A stretch of DNA of 64,000 nucleotides, from assembly GCA_964609965.1 (NCBI GenBank), contig CAZSTS010000004.1, positions 1 through 64,000 of the forward strand. The letters are read 5' to 3'. Below the pieces are notes generated by a model that ran no database searches, was not told the origin of the DNA, and saw only the letters and a program-made list of their open reading frames with translations. Made by a program: the position numbers and the translations under genes. Numbering within the stretch: position 1 is the first letter of the stretch; every line of letters begins with the position of its first letter. Of the stretch, positions 43,110 to 51,560 are shown in pieces. This DNA comes from JAHJDR01 sp964609965 (GTDB lineage Bacteria > UBA10199 > JADGCS01).

Positions 43110-43850
43110 CTATAGCTGTTTTAAATATTTGCTAGCTGGGTAGTGTTGTTTAAAAACAGCCTGAAACTTGTTAGCAAGGTTATTTTGATCTGTTTTGTTC
43201 AAAGACTTAATCAAATAAAAAAAACTTTTTTCGTCTAAACCCAGTTTTGGGTATTTGGTAATAACGGTTTGAAAACGGGGGATAGCTGCTAGGTACTCTT
43301 TGTTTTTAAAGTAAAACTTTCCTACATAAAAATGTTTTTGAGCCTTTTTTCTTAACGCTTCTTCGTAATAAGGAAAGGCTAGTTCAGCGTAAGATGTGCG
43401 AGGATAATATTTAACAACAGCCTGAAGGTTTGAAATAGCATTATCTAGATAAGATTGGTCACGATCGATGCTCTTGGGTGTTTCTTTTAAATAGCTTAGC
43501 CCAGCCTTGTAGTAGGCATAGGGTGTTTTTGAGTGGTTTGGATGGGCAGCGATAAAAAGCCTATAGGCCTCTGCGGCAACCATGTATTCTTTTTGTTTAA
43601 AATAGGTGTCGGCAATGGCGAGATCTGCCAAGGTGCCAGCCACAGCACCGAAGTTTTGGGATTTTACTGCCTCAAAACAGGTGAGAGCCTTTTTGTACTT
43701 CTTTTTTTTGAGCAAGACCTGGCATTTGGCAATGTCTTGTTCTTTGTTAAGGCGGGCTAAGGAAAAAGAGTCGCTTTTTGCACAAGAAACTAAAAGTCCA
43801 GTTGCTAAAACGCTAATGATAATAAATAGATTTATAAATAAGTTCTTCAT
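43110..43850 (-). CDS. bamD: BamD-like outer-membrane assembly lipoprotein
   Basis: 246 aa. Lipobox LLVSC at residue about 23. TPR domain with the BamD pattern: YMVAAEAYRLFIAAHPNHSKTPYAYYKAGLSYL, YPRTSYAELAFPYYEEALRKKAQKHFYVGKFYFKNKEYLAAIPRFQTVITKYP. BamD is the essential partner of BamA. It appears to be the first gene of a five-gene leftward operon with the TPR and GldA/F/G-like genes. Confidence 0.88.
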   Translation of the reverse strand: MKNLFINLFIIISVLATGLLVSCAKSDSFSLARLNKEQDIAKCQVLLKKKKYKKALTCFEAVKSQNFGAVAGTLADLAIADTYFKQKEYMVAAEAYRLFIAAHPNHSKTPYAYYKAGLSYLKETPKSIDRDQSYLDNAISNLQAVVKYYPRTSYAELAFPYYEEALRKKAQKHFYVGKFYFKNKEYLAAIPRFQTVITKYPKLGLDEKSFFYLIKSLNKTDQNNLANKFQAVFKQHYPASKYLKQL

Positions 43851-43982
43851 ATGTTTACCGATTTCGGGAGACTATATGAAATGATTTTTGCGAGCAAGGA
43901 CTTTATTGAGGGCATTCTTTGGCAAAATTGACTAATTGAATGTTTAGTGAAATAGGGTCGAGGCCAATTTAGACATCAACTA

Positions 43983-44066
43983 GCCCGGATGGCGGAATTG
44001 GTAGACGCAGTAGATTCAAAATCTACCGAGGGCAACCTTGTGCCGGTTCGATTCCGGCTCCGGGCA
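43983..44066 (+). tRNA. tRNA-Leu (CAA anticodon)
   Basis: Acceptor GCCCGGA (43983-43989) pairs with TCCGGGC (44059-44065), and A is the discriminator. Anticodon arm GTAGA-TTCAAAA-TCTAC gives CAA (44017-44019). There is a class II variable arm, and a T-arm GCCGG-TTCGATT-CCGGC. CCA is not encoded. Confidence 0.97.
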
Positions 44067-44246
44067 CCGAAGCTCACGGCCCAGTGAGCTGAGGCTGAAG
44101 ATTGCGCCGAGCTTGCGAGGATGAGTGAGTGAGCGGCCAAGCGAAACGAACGGAAGCAATCTGAAGCATGGGTCGAAACAAATGACGTTCAGGAATTTGT
44201 TGAGACCCGAGCCGAAGGCTCATGTTACAAAACACCACAATCACCC
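44067..44246 (+). ncRNA. Candidate structured RNA between tRNA-Leu and its terminator
   Basis: About 180 non-coding bases with nested pairings: AGCTCA/TGAGCT (44071-44076 with 44085-44090), AGATTGC/GCAATCT (44099-44105 with 44156-44162), and a compound hairpin of GGGTC/GACCC (44170-44174 with 44204-44208). The compound hairpin continues through a symmetric GA/GA internal loop into AACAAAT/ATTTGTT (44177-44183 with 44195-44201) and an 11-base loop. GAGCC-GAA-GGCTC (44209-44221) follows. The motif GCGCCGAGC-TT-GCGAGGA (44104-44121) is shared with the tRNA-Ser downstream region. A terminator ends the unit, so it is likely co-transcribed with the tRNA. It matches no RNA family I recognise. Confidence 0.5.
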
Positions 44247-44270
44247 GCAGCCAATAGGCTGCTTTTTTTT
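44247..44270 (+). terminator. Intrinsic terminator of the tRNA-Leu transcript
   Basis: Perfect stem GCAGCC-AATA-GGCTGC followed by eight T. The best terminator in the window. The following 195 bases to the next start show only AT-rich, promoter-like sequence. Confidence 0.9.
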
Positions 44271-44465
44271 GTTCAAACTGAACGGACTCGACGTTGTTCT
44301 GTTGTGAGATAAAAAAACGGGCACATTTGTGCACAGTTTTTAACTTAGGACCATAAAATGTCAGTCCTTTTTCGTATACTCAGCAAACAAGAAAACCCGA
44401 AAAACCCCCATTATTCTAACAACTACGACTCAAAATAGCCGATAAGTAATATAGAGGAGTTTTCT

Positions 44466-44840
44466 ATGACAACAACGGATATTCAAACAATCTTTAATTC
44501 GTCTCCAAACATCATATCCATGCAGGGAATGCCTGCAGAACAGCCTGATTGGTTTTTTGGAGAGTTCTTAGGGACTATTGAGGAAGTCTCTTTTGCGGAT
44601 GAGCCGCGGTTTATAGATAACGAGCTAAGAATATGTAGTCTTCACTTTAGATTTTCAAATGGCGAAAAAAGAACAACAGAGATGATCTTGTTTTCAGATC
44701 AAATAGTTGTGACAGTGTATAAAGGCCATGAACACAAAACCATCACAGATAATCCTAATGAGGACCAGATGAGAGACGATACAAAATGGCTCATGTCAGT
44801 GGTTAACCATGTTTTGGGGCAAGAGAATCTAAAGAATTAA
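44466..44840 (+). CDS. Hypothetical acidic protein, 124 aa
   Basis: Unrecognised. GAGGAG six bases before the ATG is a strong ribosome site, supporting reality. The sequence is soluble and acidic, with an alternating beta-like core (ELRICSLHFRFSNGEKRTTEMILFSDQIVVTVYKG) and a C-terminal helix (DDTKWLMSVVNHVLGQ). No signal peptide, no Cys. It stands alone, convergent with the dehydrogenase gene. Confidence 0.75.
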   Translation: MTTTDIQTIFNSSPNIISMQGMPAEQPDWFFGEFLGTIEEVSFADEPRFIDNELRICSLHFRFSNGEKRTTEMILFSDQIVVTVYKGHEHKTITDNPNEDQMRDDTKWLMSVVNHVLGQENLKN

Positions 44841-44860
44841 AAAGCTGTCAACACCCGCGC

Positions 44861-45832
44861 TTACGCAACCCGATTCCTCTTTTTCCCCTTCAAAAAAGCC
44901 TGAATATTAATTCCGATTTCATTGATGAGATTTTGTCGAGACTCAACGCTCGCCCAGGCTACGTGGGGTGTGATGAAAACCTTTCCTCTTAACTTTCTGT
45001 CTAAGAAAGGGTGGTCTTTTGAAGGGGGTTCGTGTTCCATGACATCGGTGGCATAACCTTTGATTTTGTTATCCAACAAGGCAATGGCCACAGCTGTTTC
45101 ATCAACAATGGGGCCTCTGGCTAGGTTGAGAAGATAGGCAGAAGGCTTCATCAAAGCAAGTGTATCATGATTAATGAGATGAAGGGTTAGTGGAGACAAG
45201 GGGCAATGCAGAGAAAGGAAATCGCTTTTCATGATCACAGTTTTCAAGGCATGTCTTTTAGTTTTGTCTTTGTATTTTTTTCCTGGAATTTTCGAAACAA
45301 GAACACGCATACCAAGCCCCTTGGCAAGCTTTGTTAGCTTTTTGCCAATGGCTCCATAACCCACAATGCCCAAGGTCGTGTTGCCAAGATTTGAAAAGGG
45401 ATAATCTGTAACATTAAAGATTCGAGAGCGACTCCACTCTTTGTTCATAACCGCTTCATGGTGTTCAACAAAACGACGTGAAAGACCAAGCAAAAACATA
45501 AGGGCATGTTCTGCAACAGCATCAGTGCAGTAGCCAACCGCATTAACAACAGCAATGCCGCGCTTTTTGGCTGCCTCGACATCAACGTTGTTGTATCCTG
45601 TAGCAGCAAGACAAATGAGTTTTAGGTTAGGAGAAAGATCTAAGTTTGACTCATTAAGAACAACCTTGTTTGTGATAATGATGTCAGCGTTTTTTATTCG
45701 AGATTTTAATTGAGAAGGCGTTGTCTGGTCATAGCTGATCAAATTGCCAAGCTTCTTAAGGGGTCCGGTGTTGACGTTTCCGTAGTTGAGCGTGCTGGCA
45801 TCGAGGAAAACTATGTTTAAAGGCTTTTTCAT
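44861..45832 (-). CDS. D-2-hydroxyacid dehydrogenase (glycerate dehydrogenase-like)
   Basis: 323 aa. NAD-binding GIVGYGAIGKKLTKLAKGLGM, the family helix CTDAVAEHALMFLLGLSRR, LNLARGPIVDETAVAIAL (catalytic Arg), the DVMEHEPP Glu and the TPHVAWAS catalytic His are all present. It resembles hydroxypyruvate/glycerate dehydrogenases (HprA); the substrate is inferred only. Last gene of the fur-ubiD-nfeD-SPFH series, 21 bases after the preceding gene. Confidence 0.92.
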   Translation of the reverse strand: MKKPLNIVFLDASTLNYGNVNTGPLKKLGNLISYDQTTPSQLKSRIKNADIIITNKVVLNESNLDLSPNLKLICLAATGYNNVDVEAAKKRGIAVVNAVGYCTDAVAEHALMFLLGLSRRFVEHHEAVMNKEWSRSRIFNVTDYPFSNLGNTTLGIVGYGAIGKKLTKLAKGLGMRVLVSKIPGKKYKDKTKRHALKTVIMKSDFLSLHCPLSPLTLHLINHDTLALMKPSAYLLNLARGPIVDETAVAIALLDNKIKGYATDVMEHEPPSKDHPFLDRKLRGKVFITPHVAWASVESRQNLINEIGINIQAFLKGKKRNRVA

Positions 45833-45853
45833 AGATCAATCCCAAGTTTTGGG

Positions 45854-46462
45854 TTAATACTTTGTTCTCAAAAACCCTGCTAAATCCTTCATCAAATTAA
45901 AGGCGATTTTCTTTAAGGCTTTATCTGCTTGATTTTTTCCTAATGTAAATCTTTGCGAACTAGAATCATAGAATTTTACTAAAACAGCGTCTGTTTTTTT
46001 GTTTTTGATTTGTCCAAAGATCCTCAACTCAATGGGTTGTTCATAAAGGCCTGCTTCGGTTTTTATATGCGGCTTTAGATGGATGCGCTTTACCTTGATA
46101 AAAAGTTTTAGAGGGCTGGCGTAAGAAGGAGACGCGCTAGGGTAAAGGGTTACAGGGACCCGCTGCCTTTGAATCTCATTTTTAAGTCCTAAGTAGAAAT
46201 GTTTTGCCAGATCATTCATCTTGGCATTGACTTCATCTTTGGCGTTGAGCTTTTCTGTGATTTTTGGAGAGTCATTTACAATGCTTGTGTCTGACATATC
46301 AAAAACCGAAAACTCAAGAGTGTCCTTTAAAACGTAGTTCTGTTTAGGGTATTTTTTTAGAGCGTCAAAATACTTATTTTTGACAATTTTATCTTTTGCG
46401 GCGAGCGCCGGCATTGGTGCAAATACAATAAAAAGAAACAGGATCAGGCAAATGTGTTTCAT
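45854..46462 (-). CDS. Exported protein, possibly DUF4410-like
   Basis: 202 aa with a signal peptide (MKHICLILFLFIVFAPMPALA). The remainder has FSVFDMSD, MNDLAKHFYLGLKNEIQRQRV, PLKLFIKVKRIHLKP and a closing helix ALKKIAFNLMKDLAGFL, a layout recalling DUF4410-type periplasmic proteins. No lipobox. Overlaps the SPFH gene by four bases. Function unknown. Confidence 0.75.
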   Translation of the reverse strand: MKHICLILFLFIVFAPMPALAAKDKIVKNKYFDALKKYPKQNYVLKDTLEFSVFDMSDTSIVNDSPKITEKLNAKDEVNAKMNDLAKHFYLGLKNEIQRQRVPVTLYPSASPSYASPLKLFIKVKRIHLKPHIKTEAGLYEQPIELRIFGQIKNKKTDAVLVKFYDSSSQRFTLGKNQADKALKKIAFNLMKDLAGFLRTKY

Positions 46463-47382
46463 GCAGATTTTTCTTTCTTAACGCCATCAAAAACAGACAT
46501 GGCTGTGGCAATCATGCCACTGAGCTCGCTGGCGCTAGCAGGGACAATCATTGTGTTACTGTTTTTGGCAAGGCTTCCAAATTCTTTTACGTATTCTTGG
46601 GCAACGCGCATTTGAACGGCCTCTGTGCCTCCTTTGGTTGAGATGGCATCGGCAACTTTACGCAGCCCTTCGGCGTTTGCTGTGGCAACGACTAATATGG
46701 CTTCGGCTTGGCCTTGGGCCTCATTAATCTTTTTTTGCTTTTCGGCTTCTGAATTTTTAATTACCTCTTGTTTTTGGCCTTCTGCGCGATTGATCTTGGC
46801 GTCTCGATCTCCTTCGGACTCTAGAACTAGGGCACGTTTTTCACGCTCTGCTCGCATTTGTTTTTCCATGGCATCAAGAACATCGCGAGGTGGAGTGATG
46901 GACTTGATCTCGTAACGAAGAACTTTAACGCCCCACGCATCAGTTGCCAAATCAATGGCTTCTACAATGGCATTGTTGATTTTGCCGCGCTCTTCAAAGG
47001 TTTGGTCTAAATCGATTTTACCGATTTCGGAACGGAGTGTTGTTTGGGCTAGCTGCACAATAGCAGGGGCAAACAGGGCCACACCATAAGAGGCAGCCTT
47101 GGGATCCATAACACGAAAAAAGATAACTCCATCAATCCCGACCTGAACATTGTCTCTGGTAATACAGATTTGTTCAGCAATGTCTAAAACGATTTCTTTG
47201 AGATTGTGTTTGTATTTTATTTTGTCGATGAAGGGAATGATAATATGCAGCCCCGCATTCAGTGTGGCGTAGTATTTTCCTAACCTTTCAACAACAAATG
47301 CATTTTGTTGTGGAACGATTTTAATGAGTTTAAAAACGATAATAATGGCAAAAACGCCAACAATAACTGAAAACCAAAACAT
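46459..47382 (-). CDS. qmcA: SPFH/Band 7 membrane protein (QmcA/stomatin-like)
   Basis: 307 aa. N-terminal membrane anchor (VIVGVFAIIIVFKLIKIVPQQ), then the SPFH domain: NAFVVERLGKYYATLNAGLHIIIPFIDKI, DNVQVGIDGVIFFRVMDPKAASYGV, LAQTTLRSEIGKIDLDQTFEER, WGVKVLRYEIKSITPP. A long Ala/Glu-rich coiled coil follows. These proteins form large membrane-bound cages or microdomains. It is paired with the NfeD gene, as usual for the family. Confidence 0.94.
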   Translation of the reverse strand: MFWFSVIVGVFAIIIVFKLIKIVPQQNAFVVERLGKYYATLNAGLHIIIPFIDKIKYKHNLKEIVLDIAEQICITRDNVQVGIDGVIFFRVMDPKAASYGVALFAPAIVQLAQTTLRSEIGKIDLDQTFEERGKINNAIVEAIDLATDAWGVKVLRYEIKSITPPRDVLDAMEKQMRAEREKRALVLESEGDRDAKINRAEGQKQEVIKNSEAEKQKKINEAQGQAEAILVVATANAEGLRKVADAISTKGGTEAVQMRVAQEYVKEFGSLAKNSNTMIVPASASELSGMIATAMSVFDGVKKEKSA

Positions 47383-47401
47383 GATAACTCCTTTTCTAAA
47401 A

Positions 47402-47830
47402 TTATTTTTGTTTTAAAATGAGTTTTACACCTTCAATCCTGTCGATAACAGCCTCTTCACCTTCTTTAAGTTCTTCTTCTGATTCGTTGATGGCCTGCCA
47501 GGGGGCCCCTTGATACATGACTGAGCCAGATTTTCCGGCGGGGATAGCCTCTGTGATGGAAACCGTTTTTTCTTTGTCTATTGAAATGGTCTTTGTAGAG
47601 CGAAAACTCTTTGTGATTTTTTTTCTAAAGAAAAAAGTGCCAACAATACCTAGAGCAGCAAAAATAATGATTTCGGCAGGGAGATACTCAAGGCCAAAGA
47701 GCTTGATAACAGCGACGAGAAGAGCTGAGACGCCAAAAAAGAGAAGAAAAAAGGTTGTTGTAAAGACTTCGAGCACTATTAATATAAGACCAATAATTGC
47801 CCAAATAAGCGTAGTAGACAATTCAAACAT
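47402..47830 (-). CDS. NfeD family protein
   Basis: 142 aa. Two or three membrane helices (TLIWAIIGLILIVLEVFTTTFFLLFFGVSALLVA, IIIFAALGIVGTFFF) then an OB-fold NfeD domain (GKSGSVMYQGAPWQAINES, GEEAVIDRIEGVKLILK). NfeD is the partner of SPFH proteins in membrane microdomains. AGGAGGA eight bases upstream of the ATG is a strong ribosome site. Confidence 0.93.
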   Translation of the reverse strand: MFELSTTLIWAIIGLILIVLEVFTTTFFLLFFGVSALLVAVIKLFGLEYLPAEIIIFAALGIVGTFFFRKKITKSFRSTKTISIDKEKTVSITEAIPAGKSGSVMYQGAPWQAINESEEELKEGEEAVIDRIEGVKLILKQK

Positions 47831-47841
47831 AAGCGTTCCTC

Positions 47842-49608
47842 CTACTTAATTTTATCACCAAAATGATCTAAAACTTTTTGCACAACCCCAGGGTTGCTTT
47901 CAAGAACTTTTGGATACCAAGGTTTTAGCCTGCAGTCGATAATAATCGGTGGTGTATGGCTCATATGATAGCGGGTGTTTTCCGTCTCTTTTGCATAGAT
48001 GTCAGCGGCTGGCTCAAAACGTGTAAAGGCGTGCCAGAGAAAACTGGATGTTGAGGCCACAGCCTCTTTGGCACTATCAAAAACGAAAACAAGTGGCCAC
48101 CCAGAAGCAAAAGAGCTTTTTGCCAATACCTCAACGCAGTCTTTGTCGTCTGTATAAGAGGGGCCTGTTACAGCAAGAACTCCAGAGCAAAAGATATGAG
48201 GATCAGAAAACGGTTGTTCTAAAGAGGTTTCGTTAAGCTCTGTGGGAAGATCTCTTTTTTTATCGCCAACACCTAAAAAGATCGCCTTAGATCCTTCGTT
48301 CACTTTTGGTCCTGTGTAATCTAATGTATCTTGAGAAATATTAGAGAGAATAAAAATGTCTTTTGAAAAATCAATACGCTCTAAAACTGTTGTAAGCAAA
48401 GATTTGAAATCCTTAATAGCGCAATCCTTATCTGTAACCATGAGGACTTTTGATAAAGAAAGTTGGCCTTCACCAAGAATTCTCAAAGCTGTTGTCAGGG
48501 CTTCGCGGGGATAGCGGTCTTTGACAATGGCTCCCGCAAGGCTGTGTACCCCAGACTCCTCATAGGCCCAAACGTCTTTTACTTGAGGCATGACAAATTG
48601 AATCAGGGGCTTGAAAAGATCTTGAAGATAACAGGTGATAAAGTGATCTTCTTGTGGAGGGCGCCCGACAACGGTAGCAGGATAGATGGCGTCCTTTCTG
48701 TGAAAAATATTTTGAACCTTCATAAAGGGGTAGTCGTGTTTGAGAGAGTAATATCCATAATGATCCCCAAAAGGGCCTTCTGGCATTCTTTTGTGTGGAG
48801 GAATCTGTCCAGTAATGCAAAAGTCAGCTTCTGAGAGAATGGGAAAAGAAGAGATGTCCTTTCGATTTGTTTTTCTCAAGCGCCTGCCCATAAGAAGAGA
48901 AGCAAAGAGAAGCTCAGAAATGTTTTCGGGCAAAGGAGCAATGGCAGCAAGGGTCAGCGCTGGTGGGCCTCCTATATATATATGTGTCTGAAGCGATTGG
49001 TTTAGGTTTTCTGCTTCGTGGTAATGAAAGCCCCCTCCCCTATGGATTTGAAAATGCATGCCACAAGTATTGCTGTCGTGAAGTTGTATGCGGTACATGC
49101 CAAGGTTGCTTTTTTTTGAAACAGGGCTTTCGGTATAAACTAGAGGGAGTGTGATAAATGCCCCCCCATCCTCAGGCCAGCCCTTGATTTGAGGAAGCCT
49201 GCAAAGATCTGCTGCCTTGAGGCTTGCCTTAAGAACAGGGGCAGATTTGCTGTTTTTTGTTCCTGTTTTTAAGATGTCAAAAAACAAAGATCTTGTTTGC
49301 CAAAGTTTTTTCATGGAAAGGGGAAAAATATCTTGGGCAACACGCAAGAGACCGCTCACAACTTCTTGTGGGCGCTTGGAAAAGGCAAGCTCAATTCTTT
49401 TTTCGGAGCCATAAAGATTTGTGGCAACAGGAAAGGCTGTTCCCTTTACGTTTGTGAACAAAAGAGCTTTGCCTTTGTTGGCAACGGTTTGTCTTTGTAT
49501 CTCTGCCAGTTCAAGGTTGGGATCGACTTCTTTTGTGATTTCTGTGATTTCGCCCTCTTTTTTGAGAATGGCGACAAATTGACGGGTGCTTTTTATCATT
49601 TCTGACAA
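47842..49608 (-). CDS. ubiD: UbiD-family prenylated-FMN decarboxylase
   Basis: 588 aa. N-terminal LVAILKKEGE-like start, GMYRIQLHDSNTCGMHFQIHRGG (prFMN/metal region), PEGPFGDHYGYYS (catalytic Glu and metal ligand), TVVGRPPQEDH and C-terminal FVFDSAKEAVASTSSFLWHAFTRFEPAADIY. The family decarboxylates aromatic acids in ubiquinone or menaquinone synthesis, using prenylated FMN from UbiX. No ubiX lies alongside. Its first 13 bases overlap the fur gene. Confidence 0.92.
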   Translation of the reverse strand: MSEMIKSTRQFVAILKKEGEITEITKEVDPNLELAEIQRQTVANKGKALLFTNVKGTAFPVATNLYGSEKRIELAFSKRPQEVVSGLLRVAQDIFPLSMKKLWQTRSLFFDILKTGTKNSKSAPVLKASLKAADLCRLPQIKGWPEDGGAFITLPLVYTESPVSKKSNLGMYRIQLHDSNTCGMHFQIHRGGGFHYHEAENLNQSLQTHIYIGGPPALTLAAIAPLPENISELLFASLLMGRRLRKTNRKDISSFPILSEADFCITGQIPPHKRMPEGPFGDHYGYYSLKHDYPFMKVQNIFHRKDAIYPATVVGRPPQEDHFITCYLQDLFKPLIQFVMPQVKDVWAYEESGVHSLAGAIVKDRYPREALTTALRILGEGQLSLSKVLMVTDKDCAIKDFKSLLTTVLERIDFSKDIFILSNISQDTLDYTGPKVNEGSKAIFLGVGDKKRDLPTELNETSLEQPFSDPHIFCSGVLAVTGPSYTDDKDCVEVLAKSSFASGWPLVFVFDSAKEAVASTSSFLWHAFTRFEPAADIYAKETENTRYHMSHTPPIIIDCRLKPWYPKVLESNPGVVQKVLDHFGDKIK

Positions 49609-50066
49609 TCCTCACAGATGCCGTACAGTTCCATTTTGTGGTGATTGAGTTTAAACCTGTATTTTGTGGCAATGCGCTTTTGCAGTTCTTCGATCGTGTC
49701 GTTTTCAAACTCAATAATTTTCCCGCAATTTGAGCAAATCAAATGGTCGTGATGCTGTTGTTTGCAAGGCTCAAAACGCGAATGGCCTTTGCCAAACTGC
49801 TGTTGGTGAGCCAGTTTAGCATCAACAAGGAGCAAGAGAGTGCGGTAAACTGTGGCATAACTAATGTGAGAGTTCTTTTTTCGAACCTTAGCTAAGAGAT
49901 CTTCGATACTAACATGCCTGTCCCCCCAATTAAAGAAGGTTTTGACAATCAGGTCTCGCTGTTTTGTTGATTTAAGGCCATGGCTTTTTAAATAAATATT
50001 GAGTTTGGTATGTAGGGCATTTGGGTTCACGATATTTGCTTTAGCTGTCTTCGTTATTACGGTCAA
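49596..50066 (-). CDS. fur: Fur-family metal-responsive repressor
   Basis: 156 aa. Winged-helix LKSTKQRDLIVKTFF...SYATVYRTLLLLVDAKL, the HHDHLICSNCGKIIEF metal site with one CxxC and a second CEDCQK pair. Binds Fe(II) or another metal and represses uptake genes; the subtype (Fur, Zur or PerR) cannot be told with certainty. There is an extra N-terminal stretch of about 20 residues; the start is unsure. It heads the ubiD-nfeD-SPFH operon. Confidence 0.92.
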   Translation of the reverse strand: MTVITKTAKANIVNPNALHTKLNIYLKSHGLKSTKQRDLIVKTFFNWGDRHVSIEDLLAKVRKKNSHISYATVYRTLLLLVDAKLAHQQQFGKGHSRFEPCKQQHHDHLICSNCGKIIEFENDTIEELQKRIATKYRFKLNHHKMELYGICEDCQK

Positions 50067-50099
50067 TTTGATTAGTATTGAGTTGTTTGGGGCAGCCTA

Positions 50100-50153
50100 A
50101 GGTGGGCGTATTGCGCATGGCGCAAGGCACAGGGCTCAGGGCATAAGGCTAAA
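50100..50153. repeat. Intergenic slipped word repeats between fur and the next gene
   Basis: Words of the form GGCGCAAGG, GGCACAGGG, GGCTCAGGG and GGCATAAGG follow one another. The same words appear in the recF upstream region (55291-55350). Confidence 0.6.
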
Positions 50154-50228
50154 CAACCATTCATCTGATCGAATGATAAAAAAGAGAATTTGTTGGAATT
50201 TCAAACACAATCATTGTAAAGCGAAGAC

Positions 50229-51071
50229 ATGCTTACCAGCCCAACAGATTATATGAATGAGGTTAAAGCCAAAAAGCAGGTAGTAGGAACCTGGGGTTTT
50301 AACTCGAATATGGATTTTACAAAAACCAGCACAGAAGAAACAAATGTTTGGTTTTTTGAGCAGGTTTTTAATTTTTTACGTTCCTTTTTTGGACTTGTTA
50401 TGCCCGACAATATGGAGGTTATTACTTATAATGCTACCAAGCATATCAAGAGACAAAACTTAGATCAGCAAACATTCTTAGATGAGCTCATGCTTGTGAT
50501 GAAAGGGCTTAAAGAGCATATTTGGACACTGAGACTTAATCTTAACATTGTTGGTTTTATCCGTGCCCAAGTAGATCCCGACAACCCTGTGCGTGTGCAA
50601 ATTCAAGAACCAAGCTCTTTTCTTGTTTGGGGCGGCCCCGATGAAACAGGATTTCAAAATTTTTCCATTAGCTACAATCTTTTTAACGAGAGCCTTATGA
50701 GGGGTTCTGATGAAATGCTCTGGACAGTAAACCAGCCTCTTTTAGAAAAAGCTCTCCGTAAATGGGAGATGCAAACAGGGCGCGTTATTGATGCTGTGGC
50801 CTCAAATGCCGGCGCCCAGGGTGGCAAGGCCCTCCGTCATGGTTTTAGGCGCCCACCCGCAAGGGGGCGTCGTCCTATGCCCAGACCACGTGACCCGTCA
50901 AGACCCGGCGCGCGACCGCCAGCTCCTGCTCGCCCTTCTGCGCAAAGACCTGCTTCCTCTGCACCACCAAGGCCTCCACGTCCAGCAGGCGCCCGTGATA
51001 GACGGTCTGCCCCACCCATGCCCACCCCTTCAGCAAGACCAAAAAGACCAAAAAAACCAGGAGAGAAATAA
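50229..51071 (+). CDS. Unknown protein with Pro/Arg/Ala-rich C-terminal tail
   Basis: 280 aa. Residues 1-195 form a globular-looking region without signal peptide (KQVVGTWGFNSNMDFTKTS, VWFFEQVFNFLRSFFGLVMP, LKEHIWTLRLNLNIVGFIRAQVDPDNPVRVQIQEPSSFLVWGG). Residues about 205-280 are almost only Pro, Arg, Ala, Ser and Lys (for example RPPARGRRPMPRPRDPSRPG), disordered and very basic, suggesting nucleic-acid or polyanion binding. The encoding DNA is much more GC-rich than its surroundings. I do not recognise the globular part. folA starts three bases after its stop. Confidence 0.75.
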   Translation: MLTSPTDYMNEVKAKKQVVGTWGFNSNMDFTKTSTEETNVWFFEQVFNFLRSFFGLVMPDNMEVITYNATKHIKRQNLDQQTFLDELMLVMKGLKEHIWTLRLNLNIVGFIRAQVDPDNPVRVQIQEPSSFLVWGGPDETGFQNFSISYNLFNESLMRGSDEMLWTVNQPLLEKALRKWEMQTGRVIDAVASNAGAQGGKALRHGFRRPPARGRRPMPRPRDPSRPGARPPAPARPSAQRPASSAPPRPPRPAGARDRRSAPPMPTPSARPKRPKKPGEK

Positions 51072-51074
51072 ACC

Positions 51075-51560
51075 ATGTTATCCATTATTGTCGCTATTGC
51101 TAAGAACAATGTCATTGGTATTAATAATCAAATGCCTTGGCACATCCCTGAGGATTTCAAACATTTTAAACAAACAACCATGGGACATACTATCGTCATG
51201 GGCGACAAAACATTTGAATCCATTGGCAAACCGTTGCCTGGCCGTAAAAATGTTATCATCACATTGCTAAAAGATTATCACCCTGAGGGCACAGAGGTTA
51301 TACATAGCTTAGAGGAGCTCTTTGATATGGCAAAAGGAGATGAAGAGATTTTTGTTATTGGGGGAGCCTCAATCTATCGCCAGGTCTTGCCTCACGCAGA
51401 CAAGCTCTACCTCACATTTGTGAAAGAAGAATTTAAGGGAGACACTTTTTTTCCTGAAATAGATTTTGAAAACAAATTCAAAATCGTTGAAGAAGGTGAT
51501 GTTTTTGTTTCGGAAAAAAACGGTCTTTCGTATCAGTTTGTTACTGCTGTAAAGAGATAG
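51075..51560 (+). CDS. folA: Dihydrofolate reductase
   Basis: 161 aa, normal length. IIVAIAKNNVIGINNQMPWHIPEDFKHFKQTTMGHTIVMGDKTFESIGKPLPGRKNVIIT covers the substrate and NADPH sites, with the catalytic acidic residue in IPEDFKHF; IFVIGGASIYRQVLP and the late FVKEEFKGDTFFP follow. It makes tetrahydrofolate. Co-transcribed with the preceding unknown gene. Its 3' end overlaps the leftward symporter gene by 20 bases. Confidence 0.97.
   Translation: MLSIIVAIAKNNVIGINNQMPWHIPEDFKHFKQTTMGHTIVMGDKTFESIGKPLPGRKNVIITLLKDYHPEGTEVIHSLEELFDMAKGDEEIFVIGGASIYRQVLPHADKLYLTFVKEEFKGDTFFPEIDFENKFKIVEEGDVFVSEKNGLSYQFVTAVKR

Noticed and set aside
44074..44334. 86-residue leftward frame after tRNA-Leu
   Set aside because: It lies antisense to the structured RNA and the terminator, with no ribosome site.
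50067..50228. Fur box in the fur upstream region
   Set aside because: No stretch close to the GATAAT-type repeat consensus; only slipped GGC words are present.
50788..51270. 160-residue frame overlapping the Pro/Arg tail and folA
   Set aside because: An alternate frame of GC-rich repeats that runs through folA; no independent support.
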